A model generated the notes under the pieces. It did not search any database. It was not told where the DNA came from and saw only the letters and a list, made by a program, of their open reading frames with translations. 64,000 bases of DNA from Aurifilum marmelostoma (Eukaryota > Ascomycota > Sordariomycetes > Diaporthales > Cryphonectriaceae), in contig JAMXSV010000012.1 of the NCBI GenBank assembly GCA_027559495.1, positions 1 to 64,000 on the forward strand, written 5' to 3'. A program made the position numbers and the translations under genes. Shown here piece after piece: positions 34,041 to 46,135 of this stretch; within the stretch, counting starts at the first letter, position 1; each line of letters begins with the position of its first letter.

Positions 34041-35711
34041 ATGGATATGATCAGTTTAGGGAGCGCTCTTTTATTGTTGTGTGCCTTGGTCACTTGGTCA
34101 TGTCTTCAACATTATATGTCGCCCTCTGTTGACCTGCCATCTATTGAGCATACGTGGCTAGTCCTTGGGCCGTGGAAGAGTTTGCTCTGGGGCAAGGAAA
34201 TTCTGTATCGGGCATATGAAAAGGTATGTAGTCCGCAAACAAACAAATCAGTGGTATTACAAACAAAATACTGATGCCTCTCTCTTACTTCTCCCGCCTT
34301 AGCAACTCGTTGATGGCAGACCGTACAATCTGCGCGGTGTCTTTGGTGACAGTGTCCTACTCCCGCCTTCCATGTTGCCATGGCTCCTATCGCAACCCGA
34401 GAGCCACCTCAGCGCTAAATGGGCACAATTGGATGCTTTGAACATCAGAGAGACGTTCCTACGCCCCGAAATTGGTTTAGATCCTGTGCATGAACAGCTA
34501 GTTCGTCGTGATCTCACTGCCAATCTCGACAGTATCGCAGCCCACCTCTCGGAAGAAGCGGGACTGGCGCTGGAGGCACAGTGGGGCACAAAGACTGAAG
34601 AGTGGACTGTTGTCAATCTGGACTATACTATCCGTCGTGTCGTGGCGCGAGCAGCAAATCGGGTCTTTGTCGGAGACAAGCTCTGTAGGTTTCAATTGTA
34701 GCATCCATGCCATGTATTTCTGCCGCTAACGTAGAGAAAGGCCGCAACAGCGACTTCATCGAGAGCTCGATCGGCTTCGTCACCCGAGTTTCAACGTGTG
34801 GTCTCCTGATAAATTTGTTCCCCAGCTGGCTCAGACGTCATGTTGGTGTCTTATTCACAATCCCAATCAAGATGACTTACTCAAAATGCTCAAAACACCT
34901 TCTGCCTATGGTCTCAAACCTGATGTGCAATAATGTCTCACCCTCTCGACAACTCTTCATCTCCTGGCTGATCTCCAATTCGGCAAGGTATCCTGATACC
35001 TCTCCTGAGCGTACACCAGACTTTCTCAGCCGGCGCATCATGGCCCTGAATTTCGCGGCGATCCACACTTCAACATTGACAATCTGTAACCTCTTGCTCG
35101 ATGTCTTTTCTCAGTGGACCACCGCATCGTTTCTCTACGATGAGTCTGTCTTGAGCAGCGCCTGCAGCGAGCCCTGGAACCATGCGCGATTGAATAAGAT
35201 GACGTGCCTCGACAGCGCGATGAGGGAAAGCCTACGTCTATGGGCACTTGTACCCAAGGCCATGAGTCGGAAGATTATGCATCCAAATGGAATCACCCTA
35301 CCGAATGGACAATATTTGCCACGAGGTGTCACAGTGTGTGTCTCTGGGTGGGGCATCCACCATGACAAGACATTTTATCAACAACCCTTCAGATTTGTGC
35401 CTGAACGTTTTATGCGAACATCAGAAAGGACGGCAGAGCAGAAGTTGACTGATGCGAGACCGGCCTCTGCGGTGGAGACAGACCAGCATTTCGCTGCCTG
35501 GGGTATCGGAAAGCATGCGTGTCCAGGTCGATTCTTTGCAGTCGATCTCATCAAGATTGTCATGTTGCACGTGCTTGTTGGCTATGAGGTCAAGCTTCTG
35601 GAAAAGCGTCCCGAAAATATCTGGATCGAGTTCGGTGTTATTCCGCCTCCGACAGCAACATTGTGTGTAAGGAGACGCAAAAGCACTCGACCTGTGATGG
35701 CAGCATCGTAG
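34041..35711 (+). CDS. Cytochrome P450 (ent-kaurene-oxidase-like fungal group)
   Basis: Three exons: 34041-34223, 34303-34684 and 34741-35711 (introns 79 and 56 nt). The second intron uses GTAGGT and an unusual GAGAAAG acceptor. This choice restores LCRNSDFIE; the TAG nearer the branch site would introduce a stop. Total 1,536 nt, 511 residues. N-terminal anchor (SLGSALLLLCALVTWSCL); conserved VRRDLTANLDSI; I-helix LNFAAIHTSTLT; ExxR ESLR (about 351); haem loop FAAWGIGKHACPGRFF with Cys about 449. The LNFAAIHTST form is typical of fungal P450s acting on terpenoid and indole-diterpene substrates. The segment between I-helix and ExxR (35103-35205) is oddly diverged, and another frame there reads more P450-like, so a compensating pair of indels is possible. 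Confidence 0.8.
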
Positions 35712-36022
35712 CGAGCGGATGAAATTATCGATGCTCAGGCATATAATACACGGTTCATAGTGTGCTGCATTGAGTTTAACGGTGCCCATATGGCTGGGAC
35801 TCTCGGGTCAAAGACATCCAATGATGGCCCAAAACATTTATTGGGTCGCTTTTATTTGGTTGGGAAATCGCTATGGGACATATTCATACTGAACCTGGGC
35901 AAATGCCAGATGTTATCCATTGATAGTTCAGTACGCTCATTCTCGGTCTACTATTCCTCAAAGGATAGAATTCCCTTCACCTTCTCCACGCTTTACCCCG
36001 GCACATGGGCCGCCAGTATTGT
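35712..36022. other. Short convergent intergenic region
   Basis: 311 bases between the ends of the second P450 (plus) and the seven-TM gene (minus). No feature seen. Confidence 0.5.
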
Positions 36023-37542
36023 TCAAGGCGCTCGGGAAACCTTGAACTCCATCTTCTTCCAGACACCGGCATTTCCCGGATTTAACTGAGAATTCAGCTG
36101 CTGCAGCGAGTATGTGTCGGCCTCCGTATCGATCCAAGCGGCGTGACAGTCGTGAATGGGATGATGATGTGGGTTGTTCTCTGAGCTGATCTTGAGGTTG
36201 GACTGGCTCCCGGAATCAGGCACCTCGGATCGGTAAGAAGCAGTCAGACGCAGGGCCCGCCCGCTTGCAGATGACAACCAAGATCTCACGGGCCCCTTGA
36301 TAACTTTGAAGAGGGCGGCTGTAGCTGGCATACAACAAATCATGACGCCGGCGGCTTGTTCGGCCATCCTGGAGAAAAACGGCTTCTCATTAGCAGATGT
36401 TGTACCGAAACAGTTGAGAGGGTTACACACGCTGTTGCCCATAAAGGTACTACAAGGCGGGTGTTGTCACCGCCGGCCGTGTAGTACTGAACTCTATAAA
36501 TAAGGCTAATGATGCTAGATGTACAGGCGCTGTAGCGTGTTAGAAAAGGTTCGGGAGGCATCGTGCAGTGTGACCATACTTACGATAACCCAACCAAAAA
36601 CATAGAACAAACAGCAATTTTCCGCTTAAGTGGCATCTGCAGAGTCCATACGGCGGGTAATGGAAGAATGACCAGAAAAATATCAATAACGACACTCCCG
36701 ACGCCCTGGATAACAACAAGGATCCGTGTGCGGTCGCATGTGTCGGAGATGAAAGCGGCTAGGAAGTCGAGTTGCGAAGAGCCACTGTATGGCGCGCACA
36801 TGGCAGCAAAGGATATGGATAGCGATAACTGGAAAGCCGTGATGAGGACAATGCCTGCAATGCATGCAAAACGCATCCAATTCAAAACGCGGAAGATTTG
36901 CAAGTATAGGATGAGAACCGAGACCTTCACGAAGCAGATAGCCAACGGTCCAAAGATCTCGACAAGAAGTGATATCTTGATTGTCAGCTTGCAAGCCGCT
37001 TCACAAATTTTGTGGGCAACGATTGCTTACAACAAGCTGCGACTTGGTAAAAGCGCCCAGGAGGACATCCCAAGCATGCCTACCAAATGCACTTCCAGAG
37101 ACACCTACGGCGGATCAGCTGAAATGGTGCCAAAGCTGAACAGATACTAGACCGTACCAGCTATGGTCATGGATATAAATAGGAGACAAAGAATCTAGCC
37201 AACTCAGCATGAGGTTCTTTTCATTAGATGAGAAAGTACCGCTGATGGCGACCTACTAATCCTGTAGCGAAGACGACTAGGAAGTGCCCTTTTCAGTATC
37301 ATGAATGAAGACGGCGGGGTTGGAGAGGACTTACTTTCATCCATTTTGATAGATCTCGGACCCAGATAGACTTTCGACAAGAACCTCGACAATGAAAATC
37401 CCACCATCAGTGAGATACACACACCAGCGGTAATGTACACCTGGTATGCAGTGGAGCTTGGATTGACAAAGTTGGGCGTAACTCCCGGAGGCGGCGCCTG
37501 GATCGGGTAGCCAAGATACTGCGACAATGTCTCGCTGTCCAT
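36023..37542 (-). CDS. Fungal rhodopsin-like seven-TM integral membrane protein (PF20684-type)
   Basis: Proposed exons: 37542-37335, 37276-37253, 37104-37031, 36957-36584, 36529-36431 and 36368-36023; 1,125 nt, 374 residues, close to the family's usual size. The last four exons are well supported: GRHAWDVLLGAFTKSQLV, IFGPLAICFVKVSVLILYLQIFR, SDTCDRTRILVVIQGVGSVVIDIFLVILPLPAVWTLQMPLKRKIAVCSMFLVGL, and AEQAAGVMICCMPATAALFK are landmarks of the fungal rhodopsin-like integral membrane family. The first exon starts MDSETLSQYLGYP and holds TM1. The 24-nt second exon is the least certain part, with a weak GTCGCC donor. The cytoplasmic tail (about 100 residues) is Ser/Asn-rich. These proteins are described as GPCR-like orphan receptors and frequently neighbour metabolite clusters; ligand unknown. 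Confidence 0.72.
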
Positions 37543-38270
37543 GATGGCTATGATAATGATTAACGATGAGGCTGTTGATTATGATACGATTATGATCAGA
37601 AACATAAGACTCTAGATATGTAGGAAACACCGAACTGGCGGCGAGCAAGAGTCGATTGTTTTAGCTGCGTCGACGTAACGACATTGTTTACTAGGCCTGC
37701 TTGTTCCGAAATACTACAAAAAGTACCATGCAGACGTCCCCCACCTGCTCGGCAGCCATCCCTCTTAAGTAGAATCGCCCCCACCTGTTGGCCAAACACA
37801 ACCGCCCCCATCTGCGTTGGGGCAAAAGGTGCGCGTTCATGCGTGGCAGCTCTATCATAGTAATGGTGGGCACCAGTCTGAGTCAGCTGCGGTTCAATTG
37901 CCTGAGAACTGACGGAAGGTCAAACTCTCCAATACAGATACACGACGCTCACACTACAGGCTTACAGCGCGCGTGACGAGCAAGAAATTCGCAAATCCCG
38001 CAACTTGACGTTGCATTGCTGGCACAAATGGGACGCTTCACGGACGGAATGAGCAAGAGTGGCCATGTTGGTGCCCTTGAATGAGATGAAGCTGGGGACA
38101 GCTAACAAGAATAATAGCCTTCCTTGGATTCGACCTGTTCACCCTCTCAAACAAGGCTGTCCGGTCTCGATTTCAAACTCTACTACAAGCACGATTCAAA
38201 AAATTTCCAAGATTCACAAGTGCCCAAGTCTTGAAAAGTATCCCCAAGCCATAGCGTACAAATACTCAAG
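37543..38270. promoter_or_regulatory. Divergent upstream region of the seven-TM gene and third P450
   Basis: 728 bases between two divergent start codons. Contains no supported gene. The third P450's ATG at 38271 is preceded by CTCAAG. Confidence 0.4.
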
Positions 38271-40244
38271 ATGACTCACTCGACGGCCCTGCAGTTGCTC
38301 GGACATGTCATGGTGTCGTATTGCCTATTTATCCTATGCATTATCCTGCAGATAGGATTTTGGATCCGACTTGGCTGGCGACTGAGGCCGAACTTATCCC
38401 AGGTGCCCGGTCCTCGCCTGGCGCGATGGTCGCGACTGTGGATTGCGAAGGCACTGGCATCCGGAAGGTCTCACGAAATATGGACGGAGGTGAATTCGGA
38501 GTTCGGTGAGCGTGTGGCCCGCGACATCTGATGTATCTTCAGTGCTTACCAGTCCCTGCTGTACAGGTCCAGTAGCTAGAATCGGTCCCAACCACATTAT
38601 GACGGACGATCCTGATATCACCCGCCGGATTCTCAGTGTCAGGTCGGGATACGTCCGCGGACCGTGGTTTGACTCTGTCCGCATTGATCCACACATTCCA
38701 AACATCGTCTCGGAGCGGCATGTCAAGAGTCATAACAAAATACGAGCCAAATTGGCGCCAAGCGTACGTATATAAGAAGCAGCGACTGTGAAAATCTCTC
38801 TAACTTGATATACAGTTCACAAGCACCTCCGTAGCGGCGATGGAACCGATCATAGACCAGCTAGTGCTCGGCTGGCTCGATCAATTGAGGAAGCGATTCA
38901 CAGCGCAATTTGTCTTGCGTTGTGATATCGGCCAGAAAATACAATTTCTGACCGTCGACATCATCACCAAGATCTGTCTGGGGCAGGAAATTGGATGCGT
39001 TAGTCATGATAAAGATATGCACCGCCTTCTTGAGACTGTGGAAACCGGAAACAAAGCTTGCCAGTACTTCTCAGTTTTTTTGGAGCTGAATTCACTATTC
39101 TTCCAGCTAGCTAGAGTCCCAATCTTGAGAAGGATGCTGTTTCCGAACCTGTCCGACTCCACAGGCGTTGGTCGACTTATGGGAGTGAGTCCTGCTAGGC
39201 TGACTGGCGTGAGCCCGGGAAATGCTAACGCGACATTAATAGATTGTTCACGACGTAGTGGGAAAGCGCGCTGAACAAGGTAATAAGGGAAATGATATTG
39301 TCAGTTCTCTCCTCAGCCGAGGCATGCCCAAAGAGCAGATCGACTCCGAGCTGATTATCGCATTGTAAGAACGAGAGCCTCAGACTACGCCGTTCGCTCT
39401 ACATCGCTGACCATACATATGATAGGGTGGCCGGCTCCGACACAACCTCTACTTCGGTGCAAAGCATACTATTATGCATAATATCCAACCCACAGGTCTA
39501 TGACACACTCCGTGCTGAAGTCCGCCGGGCAGTGGCAAGAGGGCAGGTGTCAAATCCCATTCAAGACACGGAAGCCAAGCAACTCGTGTATCTCCAAGCT
39601 TGTATATTAGAAGGCTTGCGCAAATTTCCGCCCCTGAGTCAACTACGCGAGCGTGTGGTTCCTCCTCAAGGAGACACGCCGGGTCCCTTCCGCGTGCCGG
39701 GAGGAACGTTCGTCGGGCTGAATACTTGGGGTGTTCAACTCAACAAAACTACCTACGGAGCGGACGCCGATATGTATCGCCCGGAGCGTTGGTTGACGGA
39801 CGACATCAACAAATTACAGGACATGTACCAGACTCATTCACTGATCTTTGGGTATGGCTCTACCAAGTGTCTAGGCGTGGCCATGGCCATGATGGAGATT
39901 ACAAAGGTCGTTTTTGAGGTAAGACTTATTCTGATCTTTCTTCGCAGACACCTCCCCCTTCCTCTCCCCCCTCTACATATAGTCCTCAATCCTGTGAAGC
40001 TTTTTTTTTTCTTTGTACAATCCCCATCATAAACATAAAACAGAATTAACTAACTTCTGCAAATTTATGCTACGTTAACCTCCAGCTTATCAGAAATTTT
40101 GATGTCACTATTGTCAACCCACACAAACCATGGCTTAGTCAGTGCTATGGCATATTCTTTCAGAAGAACTTCTTTGTCCACCTCCGCGAACTTGACAATA
40201 CTCAGCCGCCAGCTTATCAAAGAGTTGCGGAATCTGTTCTCTGA
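38271..40244 (+). CDS. Cytochrome P450 (pisatin-demethylase/benzoate-hydroxylase-like group)
   Basis: Six exons: 38271-38505, 38567-38763, 38816-39184, 39243-39364, 39426-39918 and 40086-40244. Introns are 61, 52, 58, 61 and 167 nt, all GT-AG, with frame kept at every junction; 1,575 nt, 524 residues. N-terminal anchor (VMVSYCLFILCIILQIGFWI) and hinge QVPGPRLARWSRLW. The I-helix AGSDTTST (about 309), ExxR EGLR (about 370), MYRPERWL, and haem loop FGYGSTKCLGVAMA with Cys about 456 are all present. The FGYGSTKCLG loop and ITKVVFELIRNFDV end are characteristic of the pisatin-demethylase-like fungal P450s. The last intron is long, with a pyrimidine- and T-rich tract, so annotation pipelines may end the protein early at 40032. 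Confidence 0.87.
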
Positions 40245-42202
40245 TGTCTAGGATTATGTATAATCTTCTAGCGGTTATCCAACAGACAAGCCTAGGGTAA
40301 GAAAGGTTTATATTTTAGCAGGGTTTGGGTTGTTCTCACTTTGTGGGGTAGTCTGGAAATCAAAGAGCTATTAATTAAACTTCTTTTGGGCGTCACTTGG
40401 GTGATATAATGCAATGAGCTGCTATATCGAAATTGCCGGCTCACTGCTCTCTTTCGTAATGCTGGAAGATCGATGAGCACACCAGAGCATCAGCTTCAGG
40501 GTCTGGGAGGTAATTACCTCAGATGATTCTCAGGGGTCGGTCGATCAGCTCGTCCAATAATTAGCACTGGCAGTATCCCCCCCAGAACCAGTTGGGTGGT
40601 GATCAGCCTGGGTGTGGGCGGACGAACACATGAATGTGCCAAGCATAAAGTTTGATTAATCAAGCCTTAACTGTAACCCCAGGGTCGCCCAACGGGACCA
40701 ACTGCATTGCAATTTCCTTCTTGCTCATCATTCTGTCATCTTTATCAATCGCTATCTGGTCTCAACCATGGCCGGCCATTGGTAGTGGGGACCAAGTGTG
40801 CCAGACGACTAGTCTGAATGTCCCCGGCATTTGTGCAGGTTCTCGAGCATAAGCTCGCTGCTCCCTTGGCGCGATGGAGCCAATGAGAGCTCCTGCTCTG
40901 GAGACGATCAGTCGTTGGGGTCCACCTTGAGCAGCATGGATCGAGCCGAAGTCCCGAACTCAAGTCCCCACGTGGGGTGAGGTAACAGCTCCTAACGAAT
41001 TTGCGCCCCAAGTGTGGCGGCTAAAATGGTACCACAAGACTTTACGACGACACGCAGTCATACGATGACATGATAATAACACCCCGGGGGACATCCAAGA
41101 ATGGGTACAAGGGGTGACTGAAACATCAGGCGATCGCAAACTACTTCCAAGGATTCCGGCTGGTAGTACAGGTACTACTTGATATTAGTATGCAGTCTCA
41201 GAAATACAACTTGTTCCACTACAATGTGTAAACACTACCGTGCAGAAGTAAGTGCTTACGCAGACTGCACGGTACCCATCGGCAACACAGCCTGACAGGT
41301 TACGGGGTTAGCGTCCCTCTGGGAAATTTCTATCGATACTGTACTCGACACGAACTACATGCTACGTAGTAGAGCAGGGCATTCAATGGGGCCTGGCACT
41401 TTCTGTGGGGACCCTCCGTTGAAGCAGCAATACCATGTAATTATACAGTATATGCGTACTGCGGTACGTAAATACATCGTGATAGCGCAGGTTTAGGACG
41501 CTGCCAACAATCTGAACATGCGCCCAACCTCAATCCTACGCTGGTACAGTAGTGCCGGAAATCGATTCAGTGCTTGGGGGCGGTAAAAACTTGCCTGTTC
41601 ACTAAGCTGGGAGTTGGTTGGCTGTAACATCCTGGACAAGGCTCTAATCATTGCGACTCTGACATCCTCTCTGTTTCGATGTAGTACATGGTGCATAATA
41701 AACCTGCGCCCATTTTTCAGTCATATAGGGCCCCGAGCGCTGATCCAAAGACGCGTCGTACCCCTTACCATGACACCCAACATAAGCACGGGGCGGCCTG
41801 GCCACCTTCACCGGTCGCGAAGTTTTATAAGTGGCACCAGGACTTTGTCAACAAAGCCCTCTCTTTCCAGTTGGGCTGCACACGGGTGACTAGCCCGGTA
41901 AAATCTCAGCCTTTTCCCCATCACTGGTTGGCACTTTGGCGCCCCCCCATAAAAGCACAACCTTGGAATTGAAAGAGTGATTTGGATGCAGTGTGTCAAC
42001 AGTCGTCCAGCCTGTATTTGAAGGACGCCAGGGCCCATATGCATCGTCGCTTCAGCGCGTCTTACGCGAGACATTACTTCCTCGTGCTACCTGCCCTACT
42101 TCAGTCACTTAAAGGGTGAACGCTCGTTAGTCACCTGAAGGTCCAGCTCTACAGTGGTATCTGTGTTGAGCTCGATATCTCTTCGCCAAAGACGACAAAA
42201 CG
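40245..42202. other. 2-kb intergenic gap between P450 and MFS transporter
   Basis: No motif-bearing ORF on either strand. Between about 41160 and 41480 the sequence is rich in GTAC/TACG palindromic words and holds a nested inverted repeat (separate entry). The right end should carry the MFS promoter. Confidence 0.5.
41237..41273. repeat. Nested inverted repeat, hairpin-forming
   Basis: Outer 9-bp arms ACCGTGCAG (41237-41245) and CTGCACGGT (41265-41273) are perfectly complementary. Inside them 5-bp arms GTAAG (41248-41252) and CTTAC (41255-41259) pair around a 2-base loop. It could be a MITE core, a binding site or chance; no target duplication was identified. Confidence 0.6.
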
Positions 42203-44290
42203 ATGGCCGGCACTAACCCTCACGAAAGAATAGAGGCAAATGTCTCCACGATGGTCGAAGAAAAGAGGACTGAATCTGTCGAGGGCAACGACAGCGATGA
42301 AACAGTGAAAAACGGGATCACCAACAGCCTCCACCTTTACCTGCTCGTCGCAAGCCTCTTCTGCGGAACCTTCGTCATGGCGCTCGACGCGACCATCATT
42401 GGCACAGCTATACCGAGCATTACGACCGAATTCAACTCTCTTGACGATATTGCTTGGTACGGCAGCGGCTACCTCCTAACGATTACCGCTTTCCAGCCAA
42501 CTCTTGGAAAGCTTTATCGCTTTGCGAATATTAAATTTGTGTTTATGATTTGTATTGCTATCTTTGAGAGTAAGTCCTCAAGTCCTTCTTAACAACCCTA
42601 GTCCCCAGCTAAAATAACCCCAGTTGGATCAATACTCTGCGCTGCTGCGCCTTCATCTGCTATTTTTATAATCGGTCGCGCTATTGCTGGTACTGGCGCT
42701 GCAGGCTTGTTTCAAGGATCGCTTGCTATTATTACTAAAACAATCAGGTTAAAGAACCGCCCTCTTTGCATCAGCATTGTTACCAGCACTTTTGCAGTTG
42801 CGGTATGCATCGGTCCTGTAATTGGTGGGACATTTACTCAGTATATCAGCTGACGCTGGTGTTTTTGGATGTAAGTAATGCCGTCGCATTTACCAATTTT
42901 GCACTGAATCTATGCTAACACAGTCACTTTGATAGCAATGTTCCAATCGGAGGAGTTGTTCTGATCCTTATCTTCTTCCTGTTTCATAATCCAAAAAGGC
43001 CTCAGAATAACGACTTCGACTCTATATCTTTTTTTCAGAAGCTGTCTAGATTGGACCCATTGGGATCGCTATTCATCATTTCGGCTGTGTTATGCTTACT
43101 TCTCGCTTTCCAGTGGGGTGGGCAGACCAAGCCTTGGAAGTCAGCTACTATAATTGGTTTACTGGTAGCTTTCCTGCTCATTCTGGGGCTTTTTGGCTTG
43201 GCTCAGTGGAAGCAGGGCATGGACGCAACTTTGCCACTATGGCTTCTCAAACAGCGATCAATGCTCGCAGGTGGACTTTACAGCTTTTTTTTTTGCGATG
43301 CCTACATATGTTGTCAGTATCTATTCTCTTGACACGGTTTCCAAGTAACTAATAAATTGATAGTATGGATACTACCTCCCTATATATTTCCAAGCTGTAA
43401 AGGGATCGACGGCTACGGAGAGTGGAACGCAATTTCTGGCTCTTGCAATCCCGCAGATGTTCGGAGTGGTCTTCTCGGGAGCACTCATCACTTTGCTTGG
43501 TTTCTACGTGAGAGTTCCAGTCATTTTGAAGTTCTGAATGCATGAAATCCCATTCAACTGACAGGTTTGACAGGTTCCGTTCATGATTATTGGAACAGCT
43601 GTCGGCATGGTCGGATCTGGGCTATTCTTGATGCTTGATTTAGATACTTCGACTGCTCTGTGGGCTGTATTCCTCGTTGTATGTGGCATTGGTACTGGCT
43701 TTGCCATTAACCTGCCATATACAATTGCTCAGGCTGTTCTAACGTAAGTTCTCTCATACTACTCTCGTACTGAGAGTCACTATACTGAACCTATATATAG
43801 GGAAGACCAAGTCCCAACAGGAAACGGTACATATATCATTATGAAACGCATGGCACAGGATCTGAGAACGCTAACGAACCTGTAGCGGCCTTCCAATTCC
43901 TGTTTCAGCTTGGAGCGTAAGTAGGGAACTCGCTCATTTCTAGCAAGAACGGAAATCTAATGATTTGATCACAGTGCACTGAGTCTCTCTATTGGACAGA
44001 CGGTCTTCTTGAACCAGCTCAAAGCCTCCGCGCAAGCATTGACACCATCAATCCCGGATAGTGCTATTGTGAATGCCGGTGCATACAACCTCAAAAGCTT
44101 AACAAGTTCTGAAGAACTCTACAACCTACTCCGTCAAGTCTATATGAATGCTCTTCATAACACATACATCTTCCCCGTCGTGGTAGCCGGCGTGGCTCTG
44201 CTTACCACCTTTGCTTTAGAGCATAAAAATATCAAGAAAGTCGACAAGGAGAGAGCAGGTACAGTCAAATACGAACCTGAAGGTACATAA
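42203..44290 (+). pseudogene. DHA2-type MFS transporter, broken by a stop and a frameshift
   Basis: Multi-exon gene for a major-facilitator drug/metabolite efflux pump of the fungal 14-TM group. First exons 42203-42569 and 42624-42870; another begins at 42936. Landmarks: FVMALDATIIGTAIPSI (TM1), DIAWYGSGYLLT, RAIAGTGAAGLFQG, GPVIGG (motif C), LDPLGS, MLAGGLY, YYLPIYFQAVKG, FAINLPYTIAQAVL, EDQVPTGN and the C-terminal tail. Breaks: TGA at 42851-42853, in the S-x-RWCFW loop where the family has Trp; and a ten-T run (43285-43294) after which the conserved AMPTYV block continues in another frame, as expected for a one-base gain. Everything else splices normally, so decay is very recent or the two events are sequence errors. 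It lies 2 kb from the third P450, same strand. Confidence 0.8.
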
Positions 44291-46135
44291 ATATATGAGG
44301 AATGGGCGGGGGCTGTGACAGTTTGAGAAGGTTGGAGCGATTGGAGCGACTGGGAATTGACTAAAGAAAAGATTTATTGCAACTCAGTTCACTCATAGAA
44401 AAATAGGGCACCAGAGTGTACCTTTAAGGTACCAATGTAGTTATATGTCGATTGTGGCTGAGAGCACTTTTCGATTCACTAATACTGGCTCTCTTAGACG
44501 CAATAAAACGCTTGGGACAGAAAGTATTAAACGAGAGAATATTAAGATAATACGTCCAGGGGTTGCTAACCTGTTACCATTTGGCAACCTATCAAACCCC
44601 TTAATAGTCAAGACCAGAGAAAATTAAGAGAGCGACACAGAGAGAAAAGAACGACATGCCCTTTCTTGTTAACTTTTACAGTGGGGAAGCTAAGAAGCGC
44701 AGATAACCCGTAGAGCATTCCTGCTCCCGTGGGTTGAGCACGCCCAGGGCCATATCGTGTCAGCCTCTCCAATGGCGTAAATACCTTCGCCTCGATTTTA
44801 TCTGCAGAACGGGCTTCACCATTCTTGGGTAATCGTCTGGAGAAATTGCTGTAGCAGTACTGCCAAGAACTTAGACGAGCAGAGCTGGGGGAATCGAGGT
44901 CAGGTGGGTGGTTGGGCTTGTTTAGGTGGGCGGAAACATCACATTGGACAACAAGTTCTCACTCGCAGGGGCGTCTGATAGCAATTACCGTTCATCCAAT
45001 TGGACAAGGAAGAAATTTCCTCAAGCGTCGGTTCACACAAACAAAAAGAAGAAAAAAGAAAAGACTGACTCAAGGTCACAACGAGCAACAAATTTTGTTC
45101 TCATTGAGCCAATTATAGACGTCTTAGTATGAATTGTGACTTGCGGGTGGTGCTAGATTGCACGACTTTAGATTTTCTCATGCGCATTCAACGTTTGAAA
45201 TCAAGGCTACGACGTCAGCTTGGGCAGAGACGATGACCGTTATATGAAGAGAGTATGCGCGTACGTTGGATGACGGCTGGAACCCTTTGTTTGCGCAGGA
45301 TTTGAGAAGAGCAAAAGCAAGCGGACCATAGACGATTCCAATTCAGGCCACACGTCGTTCATAAGTCAGCTCGAACCTGTGACCGCAGAGGCTACCAGGC
45401 TCACCAGAAGCTTTCTATCAGATGTAAAGGGATCTAGTGGATCTTAAGGTTCTGACGTGCGATTGTTTCGGCTGCTATGCCGCAGAGCCAACATTGCGTC
45501 CCATCTGCTTATTTATGCGAGTCACATTTCAAGATATCAATGTCAGCATTGGCTTCTGATTTTGGTTCAGTCTTGTGTAGAGGGTGGCTCATGATGCTCG
45601 TGGCATACAACATCCAGTCTAGCGTCCAAACAGCGCTGCAAAGGCTCTCTTCGAGGATGGCACCGGTGGATTCGTTGCCACCGCTTCCTATAGTATTGCC
45701 AACTTCACTGAAAACAGATTCAGGCTGGGGTTTCAGCTCCCCATAGCTGTGGACACTGTATCATATGTCAAAAGTCATTTTTTGTTGTGCTTGTAGGTAG
45801 AGAGTGTGTTAGAAGGGTAATTGTTTATAAAAAGCTACTGAGCAAGAGCAACACATATGTCCTATGAATTTTCAATCCATTGCACATACATCGAATATTG
45901 GCGTTTTGCTGGCATATGCCTTGTAGCTGAATAGCAGGTCGATTTAGATACTTGGAAATAACCGCCCAGTCAGAGCAACATACTTACTAATGCTGGGCGA
46001 CCTGATTCACTCTGTCCAGGTCCACAACGTCGGAAATATCGTGCATGAAGGGCGTGTCATGTCACTTCTGGTCAGAGGTATTTTGAGCAGTCTAGAGATT
46101 TCACCAGCTCACAGTGGCCAATTAATATTGGTGTG
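44291..46135. other. Intergenic, about 1.8 kb; no gene supported
   Basis: Short ORFs at 44445-44627, 44912-45132 and 45477-45746 have no motif. A near-palindrome GTACCTTTAAGGTAC lies near 44420. Confidence 0.45.

Noticed and set aside
41614..42074. Mirror ORFs on both strands before the MFS gene
   Set aside because: No motif; likely promoter DNA.
18552..44290. Idea that the cysteine peptide is a RiPP precursor modified by the three P450s
   Set aside because: The peptide lies 13 kb from the nearest P450, has no core repeats or Kex2 sites, and no UstY/DUF3328-type or other RiPP enzyme is present.
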